Assembly: GCF_933775445.1 (NCBI RefSeq)
Contig: NC_065874.1
Coordinates: forward strand, 15,085,001-15,149,000
Direction of reading: 5' to 3'
From: Argentina anserina
Taxonomy: Eukaryota > Streptophyta > Magnoliopsida > Rosales > Rosaceae
Length of the DNA stretch: 64,000 bases
In this document: piece by piece, positions 12,168 through 24,601 of the stretch
Layout: the number at the start of each line of letters is the position of its first letter
Position numbering within the stretch: the stretch's first letter is position 1
The notes under the pieces: generated by a model
Told to the model about the DNA's origin: nothing
The model's database searches: none
What the model saw: the letters and a program-made list of their open reading frames with translations, nothing else
Program-made: the position numbers and the translations under genes

Positions 12168-12639
12168 GAACTTGCAATCAAGTTGCTCATAGGTTTGCTA
12201 GTATTATGTTATGAGTATATGACAATACAAGAATGGTATGTTTTACCATCGTATATTAAGGATGTTTTCTAATATGATGGTAACCCTTGATTTGTTGAAT
12301 GAAAGTACCTTTTGATGAAAAAAAAAGATTGAATAGTTTCAATTAATTAATTAATTAATATAGCTATGATATATTAACAATTACTAAATGAGGTGAAAAA
12401 TGTATATGAGACTAGATGAAGAGTGATGGTTTGAAAAATATAGGTGACTCAATACACAATTGTTCTCCTAGAGAGATATCGAAAAAGGAGTGGTTCCCTG
12501 GTCCCGACAAAGAATATTTGTACAAGGGGTGAGGGTACGTTTCATATGTCTTGCGCAAAATATCACACTTTTATGGACTAACATGCATCTTATTTCCAAG
12601 CATATACATTTATTTCTAGTACTATATGAAGTTAATGTT

Positions 12640-14009
12640 CAAGGTTGGCCCTGGAGCTAGGCCCAATCAATGGCTGTTTAGAGCCCCCAACCCAGGTTGG
12701 CCCCCGAAAAAAACAATTAGGCCCGTATATATTTCAGATAATAATAATATTATTTTTATATATGTGAAATAGAGAGAAAAAATTTAGAAAACCCAGATTT
12801 TCTCTTTGCGACTTTGCGGTTGTGTTCTTTCAATGAAGTAGAGGGTTATATAGATTAGGTTTAGTTTCCAGCAGATTTGAGAATTGGACAATAGAGAAAG
12901 AACAATTTCAATTCAACTTGTGGTTAAGTCTTGTCTATTAGCAATTTTTTTAGTCAAGTCTGTTTATGGTTTTTCTTAATTTGTAGTGTATTTGTTGTTA
13001 ATTGATCAACGATTTGCAGATTGTGTCTTTGTGTGATAGTATGAATCATCGTTATTCTTTAGTTGTCATATTTTCTTATCTGATTCATCATTTTATAATT
13101 TTTTTATTTGGATGAATTTGTGATTGCTATATATAGTTATGATACTAGTAGCTTTATGTTGTTGGCAGCTTTTATTCATACCTCCCAAAATGGTATTTAC
13201 ACCTCTTTTTTTCTTCAAATCAACCTAGACAAAGTCAACACATGTGAAAGGATAAAAAAGATTAAGAGTACAAATATAAAATAAAATAAAATAAATCTCA
13301 ACTCTTTTTTCACGTACATATGACATAAATTTTAAACAAGAGAAAAATATCCAATCGATGATTAAGTAAAATTTTAATATCTAAGAACAATATATCCAGA
13401 ACCATTCACAATTAATATTGAAGTAAAATTTTATGTCAATTTCAAAGGTTATGTAATCTGTAGATATTATCTTCTCGAAATATAATATGTACACTGTATT
13501 GATATTAATATTTTGATTTTTAGCTTCTGTTTACAATGACTTTATTTTTTGGTTCCAATGTAATTATCATAACCAATGATGATGTTAAAAAACTTATTAA
13601 TAAATAAATTTGGTAATGTACTGTAACTTTGAACAAACAAGTTAGCTATGAATCTAGACAAAACTAAAAACTTATTGAACAAACAAAAAATATCAGTGTG
13701 ATAGAGGTCTGATTAAATGAGGTATAATTAACAATTGTGGAACTATGGATAATATTTTATTAATTTAATTAGACAATGGGTATATTAGAAAAAAATATAG
13801 ACGTCTAAATAGCATTTTGTTTTTTTGTAAAAGCACATCGGAGGTCAATTGATTAAAGAAGTGTATGTGTCATTTTGGAAGGTATGAATAGAAACTTCCT
13901 ATATTGTTTAACACTTGCGTTCGTAGAAAAAATATTTGTGACTATTTTTTTTCAATAAGGAGGCCCCACTTTAATTTCTCCTATAACCCTGAAAATAAGG
14001 CTGGTCCTA
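12640..14009. mobile_element. Non-autonomous hAT-like element (1.37 kb)
   Basis: Flanked by the 8-bp direct repeat TTAATGTT (12632-12639 and 14010-14017), the size made by hAT transposases. The left end has GGTTGGCCCTGGAGC and GCCC-rich subterminal sequence. The right end has AGGAGGCCCCACTTT and ATAAGGCTGGTCCTA. This resembles the plant hAT family with GGGCCGGCCC-like ends, though the terminal inverted repeats are degenerate. No transposase ORF is present. Confidence 0.65.
13172..13893. mobile_element. TIR-bounded MITE-like insertion nested in the hAT-like element
   Basis: ATTCATACCTCCCAAAATG at 13174 is the near reverse complement of CATTTTGGAAGGTATGAAT ending at 13891. The interior is AT-rich and non-coding. 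I could not read a clear target-site duplication. Confidence 0.45.
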
Positions 14010-14017
14010 TTAATGTT

Positions 14018-14947
14018 TGTCTTAGCTTATATGCAAATTCAATAAAATAAATAAATATCCCCTTTACAAAAAAAAATTTATTGCTTGATATTCCATATAC
14101 ATATATGATATATCTAATATCTCACTTTTTAAAAAGTCCGATTAATGTAAGAATACTGATACTTCAAACCTTGGTCACCACCAGCAACTGTTCAATCAGA
14201 ATCTCAGATACCACCGGCCTCTGTCCAACCAGTAATCCAGACATCACCATCGACACCATCTCTACCACTTGCAAGGCCAACACCATTTGGTTATTTGCTT
14301 CTAATGAATCTTTTGTCGCCTGTGGTTTGTCCGACTCCCGATCACTCACTACCACCATGATGAAAGAGCCCTCACGCCAAATGTAGCCATGGCACTCCTC
14401 AAGGTGCACATTCAGATCCACCAACACCAACTTCGAAAAATCAAAGATCTCGTTAACATCCGCCGTCGGACGTACCTCATGCGCAATTTGAATTTGTTAA
14501 ACAACCTCCTTCCAAACAAAAAAGTACCATCCATGAAATAGATGTTCAATTTTTATGATTGTGGTAATTATTTTCATATACTAAATTACTTTGTCCAAAT
14601 TTATCTGGGAATAAAAAAAGTTTGGAATCCTATATACAACAACCAAGCTACGCTTAAGTCAGGCGAGCTTTAATGGTAATACCTTAGTTCTTTGTTTTGC
14701 GCTAATATGAAAGCATAATTGTAAAGAAGCCTAGAAGGCATGTGTGAGCAGGTCCACGAAGGCTAGTGCTAAGAAAGAGAAAACATGCTTTTAGTAATCC
14801 TCATCCAACACAAACCGATAGAATCCGGGACCAAAAAGAACATCATGAGTTCATTACCCAAAAAAGGGCGGGTGATGCATAATTGAAGACAACCTTCATT
14901 TCTTGATATGACCAACAGACCAACAAAATGCAGGTGTTGGTTATATC
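14018..14947. other. Intergenic region with one unrecognised minus-strand open frame
   Basis: A minus frame (14164-14430) is open for 88 codons with balanced codon usage and could be a gene fragment. I recognise no family. The rest shows no coding signal. Confidence 0.3.
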
Positions 14948-15061
14948 ACTTCTTTGAGTTTTTTCACTTCCCATTTTTCCTTCGTTGACAAAAACAATAT
15001 ATATACTTCTTTGAGTTTTTTCACTTCCCATTTTTACTTTGTTAACAAAAACAATATATAT
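14948..15061. repeat. 57-bp tandem duplication in the RTL2 promoter region
   Basis: Two copies (14948-15004 and 15005-15061) start ACTTCTTTGAGTTTTTTCAC. The second runs into a (TA)n tract (about 15052-15075) about 130 bp upstream of the RTL2 start codon. Confidence 0.8.
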
Positions 15062-15203
15062 ATATATATATATATTCTCGCACTTCCCAAAAGGCCCCAA
15101 CTTAATTTGTAGTAGTTTTATACTAAACGTTTTCCAAATCACAAGTTTCAATCTTCTCGGATTCAAAACCTTCGAACTCATCAAACCCACCATTCTTTCC
15201 AGC

Positions 15204-17114
15204 ATGAACATCTTCACCCCAACAACAGCACACGCTTCACCACCATCCTCGAAGGAAATGAACCAAGCAGTGGTGGACGTGGAGATGATTGTAGGCTATG
15301 CATTCAAGACCAAGAGGCTTCTTGAGGAGGCTCTCACCCACCCTTCACACTCCGACGCCGTGTCGTATCAGCGGCTCGAGTTCGTTGGCGATGCCGTTCT
15401 TAGCCTCGCTGTAAGCAACCACCTCTTTCTTGCTTACCCCAGAATAGACCAAGGCAACCTCTCTATGTTACGGTCCGCTAATGTCAGCACTGAGAAGCTC
15501 GCACGTGTCGCCGTACGACACGAGCTTTTTCGCTTCCTTCGCCACTCTGCACCTGTTCTCAATCATAAGGTCAATCTTGCAATTTGATTTGGATATATAT
15601 TGTCTCTGTGTCTTCGACTCTTCATTGTGGTAAGAGTTCAGTTTTTTTTTTGGAAGAATCAAAGTGTTTAACATATGTCTTTGTTCGATGTCTCTATGAT
15701 TAACAGGTTAGGGAGTTCACTGAAGTGGTCAGTAAAGAAGAGGACACGCCACTTGTATATAGAGGGTCTGTAAAAGCCCCTAAAGTTCTTGCAGATATTG
15801 TGGAGTCTATAGCTGCTGCTATATATGTCGACTTGAACTTTGATCTGGAAAAGCTTTGGATGGTATGTACACGAGCTTGTAGCTTCCCCTTGATATAAGA
15901 AGATTAAGAGTTTGTCATTGGTAAGTTTCAAAGTCCTTTGGATTATAATCTGTTAGTTGTATGTGTTCATGGAATGATGGACATTTGCAGATCTTTCGGC
16001 ATGTTTTGGAGCCTATAGTTACTCCTGAAGACTTACAGCAACAACCTCAACCTGTGACAAAGTTGTTTGAGGTTTGCCAAAAGCACGGGAAGCATGTCGA
16101 TATCAAGTATTGGAGAAACGAGATGAAAAGTATTGCGAGTGTGCATGTTGATGGAAAGTTTGTTGCTTCAGGTTCTTCTGAACAAAAAGAAGTTGCCAAG
16201 GTGAATGCTGTTGCGATTGCTCTACGGAAGTTGTCGAAATCGATGCGCCTGGATGATACTTCGTTTGAAGTTATTACTGGGTCATTTCATATTGAAGGAG
16301 CAAAAGATAAGTTGCATCAGTTATGTGGCAAGAAGAAGTGGCATAAACCAGTCTACAAGTATAAATCTTTACTTTGATGAATTAATTTTGTTATTTTTTT
16401 TTCCTTGCTATTTTTTTCGAACCTCATTAACAATAATCTTGCTTAGTCTTGAAAATAGATGGTGTAGCATTGTAGCCAATGCACTAGCTTTTATTGGTTT
16501 TTAAAGAGGTTAGAGTAGCAAACACAGGGGAGTAGTAGCTTGGTGGATAGAGAATTATTTCTGTATGGTTTTAGAAAACAGAGTGCAAAAGCAGAGTACT
16601 ATTGCTGATCCTTCTTTCTTTTCGTAAGCTGAAGATATTCTTTTTGATGTGTCTTGGTTTTGCTCTTGTTGGGACCTTCAATTCATCCCTGGTTGAACCA
16701 TCTGCGTCGTCAATTCATTTCTTCTAATCTTCACCCGTATAGGTCTGTGATATTCTAGGTATGTAGAAAGGGTTTTCTAGGTCGTGTTTGGGTTTGAGCT
16801 AGTGCATTTCTTCAGTGTGCTTGACTACTTGGACAGGATTTGTTTCACAACGTACTTAAATATTTTTACTGTAGTTTCTTTGGTTATGTAGAGACCTAAC
16901 TTTGCTAAAGTAGTTCCCTTGTCTATTTTTCTATTGCAGCATCAAGCAAGATGAAGGCTCTTCACATGTGAAGAAGTTTGTATCAACGGTACAAATCGCA
17001 ACCATCGATGGTGTGCTTTGTATGACCGGAGATGAAATGTCCAGAGTAAAAGATGCAGAGAATTCTGCAGCTTCTTTGATGATCCGTGCTTTGCAAGAGT
17101 CTGATTATATATGA
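15204..17114 (+). CDS. RTL2: RNase III-like protein, RTL2 type (one RNase III domain, two dsRBDs)
   Basis: Four exons (15204-15569, 15707-15862, 15991-16358 and 16940-17114), all GT-AG and in phase, give 354 residues. Residues about 20-165 form an RNase III domain. The signature RLEFVGDAVL supplies E59 and D63, and KVLADIVESIAAAIYVD supplies D152 and E155, so the metal-binding tetrad is present. The usual E of the ERLEF motif is Q56 here. Two double-stranded RNA-binding domains follow (about 185-255 and 275-350). Arabidopsis RTL2 has this order; it cleaves dsRNA, trims the rRNA 3' external spacer and modulates small RNAs. I chose the ATG at 15204 because the upstream in-frame ATG at 15039 precedes the (TA)n promoter tract and would add low-complexity residues. 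A broken tandem copy lies 0.7 kb downstream. Confidence 0.9.
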
Positions 17115-17806
17115 CACACTGTCATACACCCATGTGGGCGAAACACAACCATTTCCCATAGTTCATCGCCTTTTTAGTTTTTAGACTGCTACGTCTAAAG
17201 CCAGTCTCACAGTTCGATCAATCCAATCAGAAGGGTCTGCCGTTGAACATCAGCTCAACATGGAAGGAAAAAGATTTACCATCAGAAACCTTGACCTCTA
17301 CTCACCACGGCCGTCACGGCCGGCATTACTTAAATTGGTGTTTCATTTCTGGTAATAATGTGGCAGTGGCACACTGCAGTTGATAACATCGTGAAATGAT
17401 GGGGTGAATGTGATACTTACTCATGACGGGTGCTCTAACTTTAAATGTAAATCTAGACGAAATTTTTTACAAAGAACAGTGATGAAGTAATAGAGATTAT
17501 GGTGGGAAATTGCTATGTCAATTTCATTAGTGAGTGCTAGGATTCGGGCGTGTCATGGCAAAAACTGTACGTAGTCCGGGACAGGAATTTCTCGCTATCT
17601 TCCTCGAAGCAGCCATGAAGGAACGTACAAGATTCACAAGAATACCTAACAATTTTAAGAAACAAAAGAGTGGGGCAGCTAGGAAGACCATCATTGTTGG
17701 ATAAAATATGATCAGTCACTATTTGCTTTTGTTTTCTATATAGATATTTTAGAAGATCTCATCGACCAAAGTCGTTTTGCAATATGAGCCCCCGATCAAA
17801 CACGAA
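17115..17806. other. RTL2 3' flank and spacer
   Basis: The motif CACCACGGCC(G/A)TCAC and a following TGTTTCAT stretch occur here (near 17300) and again after the second copy (near 18935), so the duplication included the 3' flank. No RNase III N-terminal coding sequence is visible before the second copy. Confidence 0.5.
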
Positions 17807-18848
17807 ATCTGTGGCTGGTGCTATTTTTGTTGACTTAAATTTTGATCTTGAAAACTTTGGATGGTAAATATGCTGTTGAGCTTTTATCGAGTTATTACAT
17901 TTAGAGGTTGTTTTTGGATTGTAGCCCATGAGTGTTGGTCACTGATGTGCATTTGCAGATTTTAAGCATGTTTTGGAGCCTCTAGTTGCTCTAGAAGATT
18001 GCAGCAACAACCTCACCCGGTGACGGAGTTGAATAATCTCTGCCAGAAGCAAGGGAAGCATGTAAGTATTAAGTATGAGAGGCAGAACGGTAGTACTGCT
18101 ATTGTGTGTGTTGATGGCGAGTTTGTTGCCTCGAGTTCGAGTGAACAGCAACAAATTGCTAAGGTCAGTGCTGCTGAGATGGCTCTGTGTAACTTGAGCC
18201 TAGTTGAAGTTGTTGATGGAATCGACGGCTCATTTCTTATTGAAAATGCAACAGAGGAGTTGCATAATCTTTGTGTCAAAAAGAAGTGGCCTAAACCAAA
18301 ATACACGTATGGATCTTTACTTGAGCGCGAGTTTCAGTTTGTGATATTGTTACTTGCTCACTAATTTGTACATTTGTTGCATCTCCAATCAGATTAAATT
18401 TGACATATGTCCTCATATAACCTTTATATATAGCTTAGCTTACACTCAAAGATATATATGTTGTTTAGCTCATGCATACTAGAACTGTACCATACTGAAA
18501 ACATAATTCGTCAGTAAGGATTCGGAGAATTATAGTTGGGTCTATGCTTCTGTAATGCTTGTTGGTACGTGATGACTGTTAATCTGTTATATAATAATAT
18601 TGCATAATAGATTACGTACTTTGCTGATTCACAGATGTTTTGTTTAGTAAATCCTTCTCTCTTTTTCCTAATACAGCATTGAGCATGAAGAAGGTCCTCC
18701 ACATGTGAAGAAGTTTGTATTCAATGTAACAATAGATGGTGTCCTATGTGTAACAGTAGACAAGAAGTCGAGGGCGAGACAGGCGAAGAATTCTGCTGCT
18801 ACTGTGATGATCCACTGTCTGCAAAACTCTGATACATCTAAAGGTTGA
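17807..18848 (+). pseudogene. Truncated tandem copy of RTL2 (dsRBD portion)
   Basis: Three pieces match RTL2. About 17807-17862 is the last part of the RNase III domain (VAGAIFVDLNFDLEN). About 17960-18310 is dsRBD1 plus the linker. 18680-18848 is dsRBD2, ending at TGA. The first half of the RNase III domain, with E and D of the signature, is missing. Two one-base deletions sit at the start of the second exon (ATTTTAAGCATG in place of ATCTTTCGGCATG, and GAAGATTGCAGC in place of GAAGACTTACAGC). The dsRBD frame itself is open from 17999 with conserved splice sites, so a dsRBD-only product is conceivable but not supported by a promoter or start. Confidence 0.75.
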
Positions 18849-20123
18849 GAAACACTGCGAACCCATCTGAGAGGCAAACCAATAAACACCACCAGTTCAA
18901 CATGAAAGTTTCACTCTAACAGCTCTTGAGCTCTATGCACCACGGCCATCACCTGAATGAGTGTTTCATCTATGGTAATGGCGGTGATACACAGAGGGCG
19001 AGGATTGTTAAGTTGAAAATATTCATTTTGAATTGACGGTGTTTATTCAGTTGAAGACATTCACTCTTACTATCCTAATAGTATCCAAGAAAACTGCTGT
19101 TCTGTAAACCTTTTCTTTTTTTCCCTTTCTTTGTGTGTGTGTGCAACAGAGATTTTCCTCTGGCATCAAAGACTGCATCAAGCTATAGCATCGAGAGATG
19201 CAAGAAATGCGTTAAGAAGTTGCTCAACTTCTTAAATTTAAGATACAATAAATTTAAGATGTCAAACCACTTTACAAGCTGATAGAATTGCTGCACTCTA
19301 GAATGAGTTCTGTTTTTAGGTCTATATATATCATACCGCATTTTCGCAAACAATATTCAAGAGAACTTGAGGTGCTACTTGCCAAGAGATTCTGGTTGCA
19401 TTTGCATAGTTCGACTCTTGATCTCCTCTTTCCTGCATCAAACAATTACCATGATAAATGGCAGGAACAAGGTACAATATGAATAGGACTAAAATCAGGA
19501 ACACTGTTGAGTGTTGATATGTATACGACATTACATATAGCAAATACTGATAGCAGCAACATAAGTATAATTTGCTTCAAAACACCGAGATAGTAAACTT
19601 AACATTTTAAACCAAAACTTGGTTGTCTCATAACAAATAACCAAATCAATATGCCAAGACGAATGTTGGTTGCTTTTGTGGATTTACACTGTTTAATTCT
19701 ATGATAATTTAGGCATTATTGAAACTGCATGCTAAGAAATGAAATTTAACTACAGTAGGCAAGGAGTCCATAAACACTTGTCTGTGTACTTCTGGTAAGT
19801 AACTCAAAAGCTTTTCAATGTTAAAATTCTTAACAGTATATATTTTAAAAATAAAATTCAAGTTTCTACTGATACACTGAACAAGCATGCGTTGACTTCA
19901 TGTTAAAAAGCAACCACTTAAACAGAATGACGTCAAATGCAGCATATGACACAAGAGCAAAGACATCAGATTGATATGGTATTGAAGAACATTGCAAAGT
20001 GCAAACATATGTACTGCAGGTATCAATAGAAGGTAATTAGCATACAAGTCAAAGGACAAACATAGTTTTACCCAGATTTTTTAATGAGAGGATTCTTTCA
20101 CTTGCCTTTTCCCAAATCTTATA
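18849..20123. other. Intergenic region, no recognised gene
   Basis: AT-rich sequence without convincing coding similarity. It begins with the duplicated RTL2 3' flank. Confidence 0.45.
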
Positions 20124-21727
20124 TCAAGGGAAATATGCTTTTATCATGCCAACTACCATTTCAAGCCTGTGAAGCCTAGCTTTGAGCTCTGACTCAGATG
20201 AAAAACTGCTGCCAGCACATTGAGAGTCCATGATGCTTAACACATCATTATCTGAAAAATTTCTTGAAGATGCTGTATGTTCAACTTGGCCAGACACTTT
20301 CTCACTGTACTGCCTCCCCCAATCTTCCCAAGATTTGCATCCTTTCTACTTCTTTCCAATATTTCTGTAATGGTAAAGTGGTCTTCTTCAGTATGATCGC
20401 CCACTTCCATCCTATTACATTCAGGAGGAAGTTCCGGAAGAAAATGGGAGTCATTAGTCATTACCATCATTTCTTCCTTCTGAATTTTGGACCAACTTCA
20501 TTGAGTCCTTTAAGCCATCTAGTTTCTTTCTTCTTTTTGAACCCATTACAGCTTTCTCTGCTTTCGTTTTTCGTGGCACAGGAGCCTTACTTTCTTCTTT
20601 AAGGACTGATACTGATTCTTTCCACCACTCCATGTTTTTTGTACTGACATCTGCCTCAGAAAGCCTGAATGGAATATACAAACTTGCTTTCCCTATTTCC
20701 TTGATGTAATGATTCCAAGCTATATCAGAACTCTGATTGGATCGAGCGACGACACATGGAATGTTTTGATCAAATCCAAACTGCATTGATACTCTATGGG
20801 GAAGGTACTGCTCAATAGTACCAAATCCAGACAGCTCACTAGCCCTCAAGCATCTGAAAAATGAATGCAACTCGTTGTCTAAACCAGAACAATCTAGGAA
20901 ATGCATTTCCTCTTCAGGATAATACTTGGGCAGTTGCCAGTTTTGCATGCTCAAGGTATAAGGACGCCACTTGAAATCATCTCCGGCAGAGTCTAAGAGC
21001 CTCCTCAAGTTTTTAACTTCCACACCATTTACTTTGTCCCATCGAGCCAATCTTGGCTGCCCAAAATTGATCGCTTCAGGGCAAGGACTCAGCGCCCCAA
21101 ATCTCTCCCATGCCCACAGCTGAACATATTGAAATGGTGGCTGATGCTCACATTTATAGCACCATCACAACCTGTCTTTAATTTCCTCGAATCCACAATG
21201 GCACATTTCAATGAACTCAAGTCTTTGTAAATACTAGAAAGAACAGCGGGTGCGAGTGCAATACGGGTGCCCCTAGCTAAATGAATTGCAATGGAAAAAA
21301 ACATGATTTTGTATTGTTGTATAAGTATCAGGAAAAACAAACTTGGACGACCACATCACATGAAATGTTTCAGGCTCCAATTTGCAGCCACTGTTCATGA
21401 ACTTCTTCAACCATAAACTTGTGTAAGCTTTCTTAGACGCACTCTTGAGGATTTGTGATCGCATTTCATTTAGCTTGAGCTCTATTTCTTTCAGTTCTGT
21501 ACTTTCAAGAAGGCTGAAAACAGGGTCTCCAAGAACAGAATAACCTCCTAAAACCATGCTCCTCTAATGTGATTGTTGCTTCACCCATTGAAGGATGAAT
21601 GTATTGGTCTCAGAACACCATCTCTCTGCAACAGCATATACCAAATCATTGTTCCTTCTAATTTCATAAACTGAATTGAAGATCTTCATATATGCCAGCT
21701 TTCTTTCACATGGATTGGTGAAGTGAA
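20124..21727 (-). pseudogene. Plant mobile domain (PMD, MAIN-like) protein, copy 1, disrupted
   Basis: Minus-strand pieces follow one another in the order of a PMD protein: AVAERWCSETNTFILQW, MVLGGYSVLGDPVFSLLES, SIAIHLARGTRIALAPAVL, ARWDKVNGVEVKNLRRLLDS, YYPEEEMHFLDCSGLDNELH, IEQYLPHRVSMQFGFDQNIP. The C-terminal tail is EILERSRKDANLGKIGG and then RLEMVVGMIKAYFP with a stop at 20124. At least four frame changes separate these pieces (near 21560, 21300, 21090 and 20460). The N-terminus is cut at 21727 by the LTR of a Copia element. PMD proteins act in nuclear genome stability and transposon silencing, and are themselves often carried by Mutator and Gypsy elements. Copy 2 lies 6 kb away. Confidence 0.8.
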
Positions 21728-22259
21728 TGTTGGGGAATGCGAAAAATGAACTGTAGAATGAAAATCGAAATAACTCACAAGCACAAGCGGAAAATAAAAA
21801 TAATAGAGAACACCGAGATTTAACGTGATTCGGTAAAGTGCCTACACTCACGGGTAGCAACAATAAAGAACTTTCACTATACGAATAAAGGTTACACCGA
21901 GAGAAACACAACTTCAATACTCACACTTAAAGGGATACACTCTCACACACTTTATTTTGTTACACACATAAAACTCTCTATTTGGAGTTTTCTCTCTATC
22001 TCTTACTTTTGATCACACACAAGATGATCTCTCTCTTATTGTTCTTTTCTATTTATTGCACCATTTCTCATGCCTTTATATAGGCAAACATCTTTGTGCA
22101 ATTCATGTATTTGCATGTAACATGCATGGAAGCAAAATCAATCTTCTTTCTTAATTCATGCTCAATGTTGGCATGCTCAACAATGCATTCTTTTTTTTTT
22201 GTCAAACAAATCAGCCACATACCACCATAAGGTTGTAGATTTGTTTCTTACTTTCAACA
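21728..22259 (-). repeat. 3' LTR of the truncated Copia element
   Basis: Read on the minus strand it starts TGTTGAAAGTAAG and ends CATTCCCCAACA. It is preceded by a purine-rich tract (AAACTTGGAGTAAC) as expected for a polypurine tract. Confidence 0.7.
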
Positions 22260-23865
22260 AATGTTACTCCAAGTTTCAACAAAATTAACTCTATCAATTA
22301 ATGAGTCACCAAAGTAATAGTTGTGCTTGCTTTACTCATGTGAACATCACATAGTTTTGATAATTCTCTGCTACGCCATTATGTTGCGGGGTGCCAGGAA
22401 TTGTCTTCTTATGTCTGATGCCATGCTTTGCACAATAATCTCTAAATTCGTGCCCTATGTACTCTCCGCCATTATTATGACGAAGGCATTTCAATTTTCT
22501 TCCAATTTCCCTTTCCACCATTGCGTGGAAAATTGTAAATGTCTGGAATACCTGGTCTTTGAATTTCAACAAATAAACCCAAACCTTTCGTGAAACATCA
22601 TCAATATAAGTAACAAAGTACTTATGCATACCTAATGATTCTTCTTCCATCGGGCCACACACATCTGAATGTACAAGATCTAGAATATTTCTTGCTTAGT
22701 GAAAGTCTTTGAAAAACAAATTTTCTTATGCTTACCAAAACAATAATCACAAAAGTCTAGTGAGTTACCTTTGGCAACATGAATTAGCGACTTCTTTGCC
22801 AACAACTGCAGTCCTTTCTCACTCATGTGGCCAAGACGTCTATGCCACAAACTTAAAGAAGATTCCTCGACCGCATTCAGCTCACTCTTGCATATCTTTC
22901 CATAGGTCTTGTAGAGTGTGCAACACATTTTTCCTCTGGCAACTACAAGAGATCCCTTGGTAAGTTTCCACTTTCCACTTTTCATCACCACCATGATGAT
23001 GAAAGCCTTGTCAATCAAGTACACCAGTTGACATAAGATTGAGACGTAGACCAGGAACATGTCTCACATCTTTCAACAATAACTGACAGCTCACATCTGT
23101 TTGCAAGCAAATATCTCCAATCCCAGCAATATTGGAGTAGCTGTCATTGCTCATCTTCACTTTACCAAAGTCACATGCTTTGTACGTAGTGAAGAACTCT
23201 ATGTGAGAGGTGGCATGAAATGAGGCTCTGGAATCAACGATCCATTGAACTCCAGGATTATCTACTAGTAGAAATTCATCTCTAAGTGACAGGAACTCAC
23301 ACTCATCATGAGAGACCGCAGCAACAACATTGTTTGTGTCCTCCTTTTGTTGATGAGTAGCGTCTTCTCTCGCTTCATTGAATTCTCGCTTCAATTTGTT
23401 ACAATTTTTCTTCACGTGGCCTGGAAGACCACAATGATGACACTTTCCGTTGAACCTTGTTCTGGATTTGCTCATACTCCTTTCGTGACCTCTAGGTCCT
23501 TTGCTCTTAGTCCTTCCTCTCCTCTCCGTAACGAAGAATTGACCATTTTCTGAACTTGATGAAGAACTCCTTCTTGTTTATTCGTTCAACATATTATTTT
23601 TAATATTTTTCATAGATAATACACCATTAGGAGCAGAGTTACTTACAGTGACAACAAATGTCTCCCAGTTATCTGGTAACGACTCGAGCATCATCAACGC
23701 TTGTAACTCATCATCATTCTTCATGCTCATTGTGGCTAATTGATTGAGTATACTCTGAAAGTTGTTGAGGTGCTATGTCACTCGAACGCCTACCTAATAC
23801 TTCATGTTGACGAGCTCTTTATTGAGAAAAGCTTTCTTGGCAGTAGTACTCTCTTTTCAGTTTCC
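21728..23865 (-). mobile_element. Truncated Ty1/Copia retrotransposon
   Basis: On the minus strand: a gag remnant (MLESLPDNWETFVVTVSN), a CCHC zinc knuckle (CHHCGLPGHVKKNC), a protease-like stretch with the active motif damaged (IVDSRASFHAT instead of DSGA), a GAG-pre-integrase HHCC region (SLWHRRLGHMSEKGL and FCDYCFGKHKK), and the integrase core (YFVTYIDDVSRKVWVYLL, NNGGEYIGHEF, TPQHNGVAEN). The rest of integrase, reverse transcriptase and RNase H are missing; the integrase runs almost straight into the 3' LTR. No 5' LTR is found. The right end abuts PMD copy 2, so a deletion removed the start of the element and the N-terminus of PMD copy 1. Confidence 0.85.
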
Positions 23866-24282
23866 ATATAATATTCAGGAAAACTCCAATTCTCCGGCTG
23901 AGTTCATAACCCTCCTCAAGTCTACATCTTTTATTAGGGGTGGACACGGGTCCATCCGGTTCGATTTTGGACAAAACCCATAACCCAACCCAAATTTTAA
24001 ATTCGGTTCGGTTCAGTTCAGTTTTTCTATTTTAGAGACTGTGACCCACAACCCAACCCAACCCGTACAGTTTGGTTCGGTATTTTTTCGGTTTTACCCG
24101 TATGTAAAATATGTAATATTATATATTAATTTTAAAAGTATAAAATTTAACATAAAGATGAAAAACTAATGGTCTAATGATTATTCCATACCTAATTGAC
24201 TTATGCCTCATCATTTAGCCCGTGGATCTGAAAAGCTCGCCGAGTCTCGCAAGCCCGATAGGCTTTTACCCGAAAACAACAC

Positions 24283-24601
24283 TAATATGTCATAAGGGAA
24301 GACCCATTACCAAAATGCGAACACCAAAAGCCGTTTGCATATATGAAATCACCTAATTTTTGTCACCGATTGTGTGCGGTCGCACCAAAAAAACCCATTT
24401 GGCAAAGCCCCAGTTAATGAGTATTTTAATATGTCAAAACGCCTATTTTTTGTTGACCAAAGGTACGAACAGTCAAACCATGTCCAAAACGAATGAAATT
24501 TTTACGGGGTCCCTAAATATATATACCAATCACATCTGCTGGTGTCGATCGATAATATTTCGAATTAGAGTTGACGATCACGTAAGTGTCAACTAATGTA
24601 T
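24283..24601. repeat. 505-bp repeat family, left partial unit
   Basis: Matches units in 26340-27925 from AATATGTCATAAGGGA to AACTAATGTAT. It is cut by the solo LTR at 24602, and the unit continues at 26345 after the duplicated TGTAT. Confidence 0.85.

Noticed and set aside
14843..15217. 124-residue minus-strand frame upstream of RTL2
   Set aside because: Built from the 57-bp tandem duplication and the (TA)n tract; low complexity and antisense to the RTL2 promoter.
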